Source: 38-11 sp927435965
GTDB taxonomy: Bacteria; Bacillota; Clostridia; Tissierellales; Dethiosulfatibacteraceae
Direction: 5' to 3'
Assembly: GCA_927435965.1 (NCBI GenBank)
Contig: CAKMKB010000253.1
Span: forward strand, 1-5,440
Length of the DNA: 5,440 nt
The notes under the pieces were generated by a model, which was given only the letters and a program-made list of their open reading frames with translations, had not been told where the DNA came from and did not search any database. Every line of letters begins with the position of its first letter. Within the stretch, counting starts at the first letter, position 1. This document shows positions 1 to 4,782 of the stretch, piece by piece. The translations under genes and the position numbers were made by a program.

Positions 1-593
1 CTTGCTAGGATGATGATATCACATTGGTTTACCTCATTGAAGTATTTGATGCCCGATACGATGTTGAAAACGGCTGTTCTGCCCTGCACAAAAGCATTGT
101 AAAATAGAATGTCCATCCCAACATTGCACTCATTGTAAACACGTTTAATGTCCTCTATAACCGCACCCTCGATGGAGGTTATGATACCTATCTTTTTAGG
201 AAAAGTAGGTAAAGGCTTCTTCCTGCTTGGATCAAAATATCCCTTTTTCTCCAGCTTAGCCTTCAGCTCTTTAAGATACTTACTCTCCACACCCTCAGAT
301 ATCTCTGATACCTCCTGAACGATGAGCTGATAGACACTACGCTTATCATAGGTCTCCACCTTTCCTTTAACGATAGTGATTTTATCTTCAGGAATTTCTA
401 CATCAGGGTCAAAACAGACACAATTGATAATACTGTTCTCATCTGAAAGAGAAAAGTATTGGTAGCCAAATTTTGATTTTCTGAGATCCCTCACCTCACC
501 CATTACAGTCACATTGTTAAGGATTGGGTTACTGTATAGGATCTTTCGTATGTAATTATTCAGTTCGCTGACTTTAAGAGGTTTTATAATCAT
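1..593 (-). CDS. xseA: Exodeoxyribonuclease VII large subunit, N-terminal part (runs off left edge)
   Basis: This is the catalytic large subunit of ExoVII, which with XseB degrades single-stranded DNA in repair and recombination in the cytoplasm. I translated the minus strand from the ATG at 593-591: 197 codons are open to the window edge, about half the usual length of roughly 400. It starts MIIKPLKVSELNNYIRKI. Residues about 1-100 form the N-terminal OB-fold type region, with VTVMGEVRDLRKSKFGYQYF and FSLSDENSIINCVCFD as the typical strand pattern. The catalytic domain begins near FPKKIGIITS (family consensus P-x-x-I-G-V-V-T-S), followed by the diagnostic FVQGRTAV and then CDIIILA. The RGGGS motif that normally follows lies just outside the window. 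A GGTGG stretch 3-7 bases before the ATG can serve as ribosome binding site. It follows nusB by 66 bases and probably shares its transcript. Confidence 0.93.
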   Translation of the reverse strand, partial: MIIKPLKVSELNNYIRKILYSNPILNNVTVMGEVRDLRKSKFGYQYFSLSDENSIINCVCFDPDVEIPEDKITIVKGKVETYDKRSVYQLIVQEVSEISEGVESKYLKELKAKLEKKGYFDPSRKKPLPTFPKKIGIITSIEGAVIEDIKRVYNECNVGMDILFYNAFVQGRTAVFNIVSGIKYFNEVNQCDIIILA

Positions 594-621
594 AATCCAC
601 CATTTTTCCTGATAAACAAAC

Positions 622-643
622 ATAGACAGCCATAGCTGCCTAT
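622..643 (-). other. Hairpin in the nusB-xseA gap
   Basis: The nine-base arms 622-630 and 635-643 are inverted repeats around a four-base CATA loop, with one G-U pair in the minus-strand RNA. The RNA reads ATAGGCAGC-loop-GCTGTCTAT and is followed by GTTTGTTTATC, which is not a clean run of U. It may be an RNA processing or stability site, or a weak attenuator between nusB and xseA. The tail is too poor to call it a terminator. Confidence 0.45.
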
Positions 644-659
644 TATTTATCTAATAAAT

Positions 660-1061
660 CTAAACCTCGGATCTTCTGCTGATGTTACCCAATATGCCAT
701 TGATAAACTTATGGGCATCCGAGCTTGAATACTTCTTGCTGATTTCTACAGCCTCATTGATTGAAACACTGACAGGTATGGAATCATCAAATTCCATTTC
801 GCATACTGCAAGTCTGAGTATGGCAAAATCTATTCTAGCAATCCTGTTCAGTTTCCAGTCGTTGGAGTAGATATCAATCAGTCTGTCGATTTCCAGAACA
901 TATCGGCGAAAATTCTCAGCTGTTCTTCTGAAATAATCCACATCTACCATAATCTCCAGATACTCCAGATATTTTTCCAAATCAAAATCACTGATCGTAT
1001 CATTGATGTCTACCATATAAAACAGCTTCATCAACTCTTCTCTGGTATCTTTTCTGCTCAT
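660..1061 (-). CDS. nusB: Transcription antitermination factor NusB
   Basis: NusB binds BoxA RNA together with NusE (ribosomal protein S10) and prevents premature termination, chiefly in rRNA operons. The 133-residue protein has the normal length for the family. The basic N-terminus (SRKDTREELMKLFYMVD, residues 2-18) matches the usual R-x-x-A-R-E-x-x-x-x-x-L-Y start. The conserved core is visible as W69, RIARIDFAILRLAVCEME (73-90), then IPVSVSINEAVEISKKY (95-111) and HKFINGILG (117-125). Its ATG overlaps the TGA of the preceding yqhY in an ATGA, so the two are probably translationally coupled. The order yqhY-nusB-xseA resembles Bacillus, where folD lies between nusB and xseA. There is no folD here. 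Confidence 0.97.
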   Translation of the reverse strand: MSRKDTREELMKLFYMVDINDTISDFDLEKYLEYLEIMVDVDYFRRTAENFRRYVLEIDRLIDIYSNDWKLNRIARIDFAILRLAVCEMEFDDSIPVSVSINEAVEISKKYSSSDAHKFINGILGNISRRSEV

Positions 1062-1468
1062 TTAGTCTTTTTTTCCTCTTTTACTTCCACTGGAGCCTCT
1101 ATGACAGACTCTTCCTTAGGAATAACGACATTTTGAACATTGACGCTGACGTTGGTGACGTTCAGTCCAGTCATGTTCTCAACCTCTGTCTTAACCTTCT
1201 GCTGTACCTTAGTTGCAACATCTTGAATCTTATAGCCATAATCAACAGTGATACTTAAATCTATCGATGCATCATTTTCTTTCATTTCCACTTTAATGCC
1301 TTTAGTGTAATTCTTTTTGGTGAAAAGGCTCGATATCCCCTCCACAAATCCGCTTGCCGCAGCATTTACGCCGTCAATCTCAGCAGCCGCAATACTGGCT
1401 ATGATGCTGATCACTTCCACAGATATCTTTACCTGACCGTTTTTAAGTGTCTCTTGCTTTGCAGTCAT
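1058..1468 (-). CDS. yqhY: Asp23/Gls24 family protein (YqhY)
   Basis: This is a 136-residue member of the Asp23/Gls24 (DUF322) family, named for alkaline-shock and general-stress proteins. The position directly before nusB identifies it as the YqhY branch, which in Bacillus is linked to acetyl-CoA carboxylase and envelope lipid homeostasis. The family pattern is visible: GQVKISVEVISIIASIAAAE (11-30) followed by IDGV, then a G-x-x-V-x-x-x-x-G-like stretch, the beta segment KGIKVEMKENDASIDLSITV, YGYKIQDVATKVQQKVKTEV and MTGLNVTNVSVNVQNVV. The C-terminus is a charged, probably disordered tail (VEVKEEKKTK). A near-perfect ribosome binding site (AGGAGGT, 1476-1482) lies 7 bases before the ATG. Its last bases overlap the nusB start. 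It is the first gene after the repeat complex, and I could not find a convincing promoter for it. Confidence 0.93.
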   Translation of the reverse strand: MTAKQETLKNGQVKISVEVISIIASIAAAEIDGVNAAASGFVEGISSLFTKKNYTKGIKVEMKENDASIDLSITVDYGYKIQDVATKVQQKVKTEVENMTGLNVTNVSVNVQNVVIPKEESVIEAPVEVKEEKKTK

Positions 1469-1506
1469 TCTGATTACCTCCTACATTGCTGATTTTAATA
1501 TCAGAA

Positions 1507-1694
1507 TCAACAGAGTTCTTGGGTTCAGTTGGCGTTTGAGACACCATCTGAACCTTAGAAATCGTTATCCAGGGACTCTACAGTGCTTATCTCCCACTTA
1601 TCAACAGGGTTCTTGGGTTAAGGTGGCGTTGGAAACGTCATCTAAACCTTAGAAACCGTTATCCAGGGACTTTACAGTGCTTATATCCCACTTA
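1507..1694. repeat. Two tandem 94-bp repeat units
   Basis: Bases 1507-1600 and 1601-1694 are head-to-tail copies of a 94-bp unit without gaps. By hand alignment they differ at 11 positions (about 88% identical). Each unit has two parts. The first is a self-complementary stretch with core arms GGTTCAG/CTGAACC at 1522-1528 and 1548-1554 in copy 1, and the degraded equivalents at 1616-1648 in copy 2. It is extended outward by TTCT/AGAA. The second is a 35-base arm (1565-1599 and 1659-1693) that is an imperfect reverse complement of the 35-bp units that follow. There is no open frame of note in the block. It lies between a terminator and the yqhY ribosome binding site, so any readthrough or yqhY leader RNA from an upstream promoter would carry it. 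Confidence 0.93.
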
Positions 1695-1732
1695 TAGAAG
1701 TGGGAGTCTTAGCACTGTTAGTCATCGGATAA
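1659..1732 (-). other. Large bulged hairpin at the centre of the repeat complex
   Basis: The paired blocks, from outside to inside, are TTATCC/GGATAA (6), GACT/AGTC (4), ACAGTGCT/AGCACTGT (8) and TCCCACTT/AAGTGGGA (8). The loop is four bases at 1694-1697, and short asymmetric internal loops separate the blocks. Twenty-six paired bases per arm make this by far the strongest secondary structure in the window. No U-run follows, so it is not a terminator. Bulged palindromes of this kind occur at ends of IS200/IS605-type elements and in small mobile repeat families, but no transposase gene is present. Confidence 0.8.
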
Positions 1733-1767
1733 AAGTGGGAATCTTAGCACTGTTAGTCATCGGACAA
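1698..1767. repeat. Two tandem 35-bp repeats, complementary to arms of the 94-bp units
   Basis: Bases 1698-1732 and 1733-1767 are adjacent copies of a 35-bp unit differing at only two positions. Each begins AAGTGGGA, carries AGCACTGTTAGTC in the middle and ends GGATAA or GGACAA. Read in reverse complement, each matches the 35-base arm of the 94-bp units in blocks (TTATCC, GACT, ACAGTGCT, TCCCACTT), separated by short unpaired stretches. The inner pair 1659-1693 and 1698-1732 folds back around a four-base ATAG loop. The outer pair 1565-1599 and 1733-1767 could enclose it. G-U pairs favour the minus-strand RNA slightly: the TTGTCC of the outer copy still pairs with GGATAA through a U-G. Confidence 0.9.
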
Positions 1768-1794
1768 AAAACGGGAGAAGATCTCCCCGTTTTT
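1766..1794 (-). terminator. Intrinsic terminator after the pilin-efp-CD1247 unit
   Basis: On the minus strand an A-run, CGGG, a short loop region (GAGATCTTCT) and CCCG lead into six U residues (complement of 1766-1771). The stem is about nine pairs of the AAAAACGGG/CCCGTTTTT type, with a few more pairs possible inside if one G bulges out. The A-run touches the stop codon of the CD1247-like gene. Because the A-run and U-run are nearly symmetric it could work in both directions, but no gene points at it from the left. Confidence 0.88.
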
Positions 1795-2086
1795 ATTCCT
1801 CGTCGTATGCTACTTCTTCGAGATCTTCGTCGTCTTCGTCTTCAAAATCATCAATATCGAATTCGCCAAACAATTCGTCTTCTACATTTGAAAGATCTTC
1901 ATCCATCAACTCGACGTATTCTTCCATTTCAGCTTGATCTTCATCAATCTCTTCCAACGCTTCTACGATGTCTTCCAAAATCTCAGCTATTACGATTAAA
2001 GCTTTGCCTTCTTTGGTGCTCTCATCTAATTCCATGCCGTCAATAAGACCATTAAGATAAGCTACTTTTTCATACAAATAATCCAT
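1793..2086 (-). CDS. Small acidic CD1247-like protein
   Basis: This 97-residue protein has an N-terminus (MDYLYEKVAYLNGLIDGMEL, then STKEGKALIVIAEILEDIVEAL) that resembles the CD1247 N-terminal domain. That domain is a clostridial family of unknown function often found next to efp; I make the assignment from memory of the family. Residues about 20-72 look like a helical, coiled-coil-prone segment ending LSNVEDELFG. The rest (73-97) is very acidic (DDFEDEDDEDLEEVAYDEE) and probably disordered. Many relatives carry a cysteine zinc ribbon after this domain; this one has no cysteine at all and stops early, so it is a short form. The ribosome binding site AAAGGAGG overlaps the efp stop codon and the gap is 11 bases, so it is coupled to efp. 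No function can be given. Confidence 0.85.
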   Translation of the reverse strand: MDYLYEKVAYLNGLIDGMELDESTKEGKALIVIAEILEDIVEALEEIDEDQAEMEEYVELMDEDLSNVEDELFGEFDIDDFEDEDDEDLEEVAYDEE

Positions 2087-2097
2087 GTTATCCTCCT

Positions 2098-2655
2098 TTA
2101 AACCCTTGATAAATATTCACCGTTTCGGGTGTCTATTTTTATTTTATCGCCAATTTCGACGAATAAAGGCACTTGTACCACTGCTCCGGTCTCTGTTGTT
2201 GCAGGCTTGTATACACCTTGTGATGTGTCACCCTTGAAACCTGGTTCAGTGTGTATTATTTCCAATTCCACAAAATTTGGTGCTTGAACCTCGAAAGCTT
2301 TGCCCTGGAAAAACCTCATGACCGCTACATCATTTTCCTTTAGAAACTTGATGGCTTCCTCCACCTCATCGAAGTTAAGAGGAATCTGCTCATAAGACTC
2401 AATATCCATGAAGTAATAGAGCTCTCCGTCATTGTAAAGATACTGCATTTCCTTTGTTTCTATGTGGGCTTTCGGGAATTTCTCCGATGGATTGAAGGTT
2501 TCCTCCCTGATTGCTCCGGACATTACATTCTTAAGCTTCGTCCGAACAAAAGCAGCACCCTTGCCTGGCTTTACATGTTGAAAATCCAGTATAACCCATA
2601 CGCCATTATTCCATTGTATCGTAATCCCTTTTTTAATATCTCCTGCTGAAACCAT
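2098..2655 (-). CDS. efp: Translation elongation factor P
   Basis: EF-P binds the ribosome between the P and E sites and rescues stalling on consecutive prolines. The 185-residue length is standard. The three-barrel layout is visible: a KOW-like N-terminal domain (about 1-62) with the tip loop HVKPGKGAAF, a central domain (about 66-126) and a C-terminal OB domain ending VQVPLFVEIGDKIKIDTRNG (about 161-180). The loop lysine is K32, the residue modified in Bacillus EF-P (5-aminopentanol). The ATG is preceded by AGGAGGAG (2659-2666). The gene begins 20 bases after the stop of the GspH/FimT-like pilin gene and is followed closely by the CD1247-like gene. It is thus the fifth gene of the pilin unit, and may also be served by an internal promoter at 3141-3169. 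Confidence 0.98.
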   Translation of the reverse strand: MVSAGDIKKGITIQWNNGVWVILDFQHVKPGKGAAFVRTKLKNVMSGAIREETFNPSEKFPKAHIETKEMQYLYNDGELYYFMDIESYEQIPLNFDEVEEAIKFLKENDVAVMRFFQGKAFEVQAPNFVELEIIHTEPGFKGDTSQGVYKPATTETGAVVQVPLFVEIGDKIKIDTRNGEYLSRV

Positions 2656-2675
2656 GTACTCCTCCTGTTATTAAC

Positions 2676-3104
2676 TCATTCATAAAGTAGAATCCTTCCG
2701 GTGTTGACATTGATTGTGATTTCTCTGAATTTACCGGTTTTGTTGTTGAAAATCGTGATTGTCTGGGCACGTCTGGGAGTGCCGTTTGCATTGAACCAGA
2801 CCGAGTTTTCATAGAAGCTGATTGAGTATTGATCTCTCAAATCGACTACCTTATGAAAGGCAGGCATGGGATTAGCGTATCGCACTTGATAGCCATCCGC
2901 CAGCAAGACCATATTATATGACTTGACCGGTTCAGTCATGTTCATATTTTTGACAAAACGGATGTCATATAGCAGCTGTCTGGCAAAATTATTCAAATAA
3001 GTATCATTTATGTTGGATATTGTCGGCATCGATATGAGTAAAATAATACCTAATATAGCCAAAACCAAAATAAGCTCTATTAAAGTATACCCTTTTTTAT
3101 TCAA
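2676..3104 (-). CDS. GspH/FimT-like minor prepilin
   Basis: This is a type IV pilin-like protein with a class III signal peptide, processed by prepilin peptidase at the membrane. I choose the TTG at 3104-3102 as start. It gives a five-residue leader MNKKG, the typical prepilin form, and sits behind GGTGA with a good spacing. The product is 142 residues. After the cleavage glycine comes YTLIELILVLAILGIILLIS, with the conserved Glu at +5 and a hydrophobic helix. The +1 residue is Tyr rather than the usual Phe. The C-terminal half (TITIFNNKTGKFREITINVN, then TGRILLY) has the beta pattern of the GspH/FimT domain. An alternative ATG at 3173 would make a 165-residue protein with a 28-residue leader, poor ribosome binding site and a possible promoter inside its coding sequence. 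I think that start is less likely. Confidence 0.85.
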   Translation of the reverse strand: MNKKGYTLIELILVLAILGIILLISMPTISNINDTYLNNFARQLLYDIRFVKNMNMTEPVKSYNMVLLADGYQVRYANPMPAFHKVVDLRDQYSISFYENSVWFNANGTPRRAQTITIFNNKTGKFREITINVNTGRILLYE

Positions 3105-3140
3105 TTTGTCACCATACTTTATCTTCCAAAATGCATTACA

Positions 3141-3169
3141 ATTATATAATATAGATTTACTAAAAGCAA
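3141..3169 (-). promoter_or_regulatory. Possible internal promoter ahead of the GspH/FimT-like gene and efp
   Basis: On the minus strand TTGCTT (3164-3169) is separated by 17 bases from a perfect TATAAT (3141-3146). The -35 matches TTGACA at three of six positions. Transcription would start near 3134, about 30 bases before the proposed TTG start. If active, it lets the last pilin, efp and the CD1247-like gene be transcribed without the upstream pilins. The region is AT-rich, so a chance match is possible. Confidence 0.5.
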
Positions 3170-3173
3170 CCAT

Positions 3174-3632
3174 TTAATTTTGAATATTCCTCATAAAAAC
3201 AGTGTTTTCAATAAGATAGGTTTCGTTACCTTTGCCGAACAGAAGCGAATAATGCACTGAATTATTGACCTCATCTCTTTCGAAAACCATATCATCCATA
3301 TAATTTGCCATCTCGTTATAGTTCTCTATCAGATCGCCATTAGGTTTAAGCTTGATATCATATCGGTCATATCGATAATCAAACTCATTGTAGGTCAGCA
3401 ATACCAAAGTTTTAGTATTCTTATCGAAACCGAAATAGTCGCATTGGGATATCCGTCTATTCAGATGGTTGTTCACAATCTGAGCCTGATAATGCAGTTC
3501 GTTAAGATCGTTTATTTTTGTGTTTTGTTTCACCTGATAAATGAAAAATGAAAATACCATCGTTGTCACAATTCCTATGATAGCCAGTGAAACAAGAAGC
3601 TCTATAAGCGTCAATCCTTGCCTATTGCGCAT
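3174..3632 (-). CDS. GspJ/PilW-like minor prepilin
   Basis: This is a prepilin-type protein of 153 residues when started at the ATG at 3632-3630. It has leader MRNRQG, then LTLIELLVSLAIIGIVTTMV with Glu at +5. The +1 residue is Leu instead of Phe. The ORF stays open upstream to an ATG at 3713, but that part lies inside the preceding gene, shows no pilin character and would give a 33-residue leader, so I reject it. The body begins with the helix continuation QNTKINDLNELHYQAQIVNN and RRISQCDYFG, which fits the GspJ/PilW type minor pilins; the rest is a beta-rich domain. The start overlaps the end of the GspK/PilX-like gene by 11 bases, and GGCGGG upstream could be a weak ribosome binding site, so translation is probably coupled. 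The TAA is directly followed by ATG at 3173. Confidence 0.85.
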   Translation of the reverse strand: MRNRQGLTLIELLVSLAIIGIVTTMVFSFFIYQVKQNTKINDLNELHYQAQIVNNHLNRRISQCDYFGFDKNTKTLVLLTYNEFDYRYDRYDIKLKPNGDLIENYNEMANYMDDMVFERDEVNNSVHYSLLFGKGNETYLIENTVFMRNIQN

Positions 3633-4290
3633 ATATGACCCGCCAGTTGTTTCTTGACACTGAATCGTCCTGATGGACAATCTCAATATTATTGTCATCT
3701 TGAAAAGAAACATGGGGATAAGTGATTATCAGATTCACTCCATTCTTTCTGGTGATTCCTTTTTCACTGTAAGTAGATTCAATATGATAGACACACTTCC
3801 CCGATGCACTAGAAGTTCCGCTTATAGCAACATTTATGCTTCCATCTATACGGGATTCGAAATCATGGATACTACCCGTGAAACCATTGCGAAATAGTTG
3901 AATGAAATGTCTTTCAAACTCATTCTTGACTTCATTTCTCTTAAGCGTTAAATGGAGTGGGTGGATATATTGTCGATAAGGACTCAGGATATAACTCTGT
4001 TCACCTGTTTTGATTCTCTCAATGCTAAGAATGGAGCCTTCAACAATCTCAGTGATATAATCCACTGTATCTGAACTGGTTTCTTCATAAGAAAGGATTG
4101 CCAGAGCATTGGCCTCATCCAGTCCCCCATCACTCATATAAGCGTTGGACATATAGGTACAATTGCTTAGCCTCATCTTATAGCTCATGACAGTATTTGC
4201 CATAACCGTGACGCTGAGAAGTAACACAATGACTATCACATATACCAGCAATATCAAAATACCGCCGTCATTTTTCTTGATAACTCTCAT
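3622..4290 (-). CDS. GspK/PilX-like pilus assembly protein
   Basis: This 222-residue protein has a short basic leader (MRVIKKNDGG), then one hydrophobic helix (ILILLVYVIVIVLLLSVTVM). It then has AYMSDGGLDEANALAIL (about 50-66), which matches the A-x-x-x-A-E-A-G-L-x-x-A signature seen just after the helix in PilX N-terminal domain and GspK-like proteins. It lacks Glu at +5, as GspK pilins do; these are thought to cap the pseudopilus or pilus tip. The remaining 150 residues are polar, with one cysteine in the helix-proximal part and one near 166, and a likely beta-rich C-terminus. The ATG is preceded by GAGAGAGG and starts 12 bases after the GspI/PilV-like gene. The identification is by pattern, context and the missing Glu, not by a domain search. 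Confidence 0.8.
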   Translation of the reverse strand: MRVIKKNDGGILILLVYVIVIVLLLSVTVMANTVMSYKMRLSNCTYMSNAYMSDGGLDEANALAILSYEETSSDTVDYITEIVEGSILSIERIKTGEQSYILSPYRQYIHPLHLTLKRNEVKNEFERHFIQLFRNGFTGSIHDFESRIDGSINVAISGTSSASGKCVYHIESTYSEKGITRKNGVNLIITYPHVSFQDDNNIEIVHQDDSVSRNNWRVIYAQ

Positions 4291-4302
4291 ATAAAACCTC
4301 TC

Positions 4303-4674
4303 TCATTCTGTGATTGTCGTACCCGTCATATTCAGTATAATCTCATCATCCATAATCTTGAACAATTGGATCTGATACAGTAATGTGACATGGTCCATAT
4401 CATAAAAAGAGACAGGCTCAATAGCATATCTAATGCTATTGTCTGTCGGAAGAAAGCGTTCATTCCCGTCCTTATGCAGTCCAAGCAAGTCATCACAGCC
4501 CTTGATTCCCTCCATGACCCTCTGAAGGTCTATAGATGCATCCAGTGCCGCTTGTGCGGCTAAGTTCGTAGTTGCAGAAAAGTAAATCATATTTAGAGCT
4601 GGTACGATGATAATCAACAAAATGGCTATCGTTATGATTAATTCCATTAAAGTAAAGCCTTGTAAATTTCTCAT
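4303..4674 (-). CDS. GspI/PilV-like minor prepilin, first gene of the pilin operon
   Basis: This 123-residue prepilin-type protein has leader MRNLQG and then FTLMELIITIAILLIIIVPA, with the canonical Phe at +1 and Glu at +5. The short body after the helix (ATTNLAAQAALDASIDLQRV, then a variable domain) and the position before the J, K and H type genes suggest the GspI/PilV role, but similarity within this group is low. An in-frame stop upstream and no other start codon fix the ATG at 4674. There is no ribosome binding site upstream: the bases before the ATG are GTTTTT. A promoter with an extended -10 ends exactly seven bases before the ATG, so the mRNA is probably leaderless. Confidence 0.83.
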   Translation of the reverse strand: MRNLQGFTLMELIITIAILLIIIVPALNMIYFSATTNLAAQAALDASIDLQRVMEGIKGCDDLLGLHKDGNERFLPTDNSIRYAIEPVSFYDMDHVTLLYQIQLFKIMDDEIILNMTGTTITE

Positions 4675-4680
4675 AAAAAC

Positions 4681-4709
4681 AGTATAGCATACATTGAACC
4701 GGGATTAAA
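4681..4709 (-). promoter_or_regulatory. Extended -10 promoter for the minor-pilin operon (leaderless)
   Basis: On the minus strand TTTAAT (4704-4709) is followed after 17 bases by TATACT (4681-4686), with TG one base before it (an extended -10, TGCTATACT). The last base of the -10 is at 4681; counting it as -7 puts +1 at 4674, the A of the pilin ATG. The unit lies directly downstream of a terminator, as expected for a new transcription start. Confidence 0.65.
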
Positions 4710-4719
4710 GTAATAAGCG

Positions 4720-4753
4720 AAAAAAGATTCCTCTTTTATGGAGAAATCCTTTT
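4720..4753 (-). terminator. Intrinsic terminator after the unrecognised right-edge gene
   Basis: The minus-strand RNA forms a 13-pair stem (AAAAGGATTTCTC with GAGGAATCTTTTT, two G-U pairs) around a seven-base loop and runs into six U residues. It lies 29 bases after the stop codon at 4783 and separates that gene from the pilin operon promoter. Confidence 0.88.
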
Positions 4754-4782
4754 CTATCATTATTATATGTATTATCAATAAT

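Noticed and set aside
1469..1530. Promoter directly upstream of yqhY
   Set aside because: TTGATT is present but no acceptable -10 lies at 16-18 bases. The small CTGAT/ATCAG inverted repeat at 1489-1504 is too short to call.
1698..1767. CRISPR-like direct repeats
   Set aside because: The two 35-bp copies are directly adjacent with no spacer, and there are no cas genes.
1507..1767. Known riboswitch or OLE RNA upstream of yqhY
   Set aside because: I could not match the conserved cores of the riboswitches I know. The block is far too short for OLE RNA, and its tandem structure points to duplication.
1735..2046. Plus-strand open frame of 103 residues
   Set aside because: It is antisense to the CD1247-like gene, starts inside the 35-bp repeats, and is a low-complexity Leu/Arg product of the acidic codons on the other strand.
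2464..2649. Plus-strand open frame of 61 residues
   Set aside because: It is antisense to efp, whose identity is certain.
3633..3713. Longer N-terminus for the GspJ/PilW-like gene
   Set aside because: It overlaps the preceding gene, and the internal ATG at 3632 gives the normal six-residue prepilin leader.
3673..3897. Plus-strand open frame of 74 residues
   Set aside because: It is antisense to the GspK/PilX-like gene, with no ribosome binding site or recognisable domain.
4493..4690. Minus-strand open frame of 65 residues
   Set aside because: It overlaps the GspI/PilV-like gene in another frame, and the latter has a clear prepilin N-terminus.
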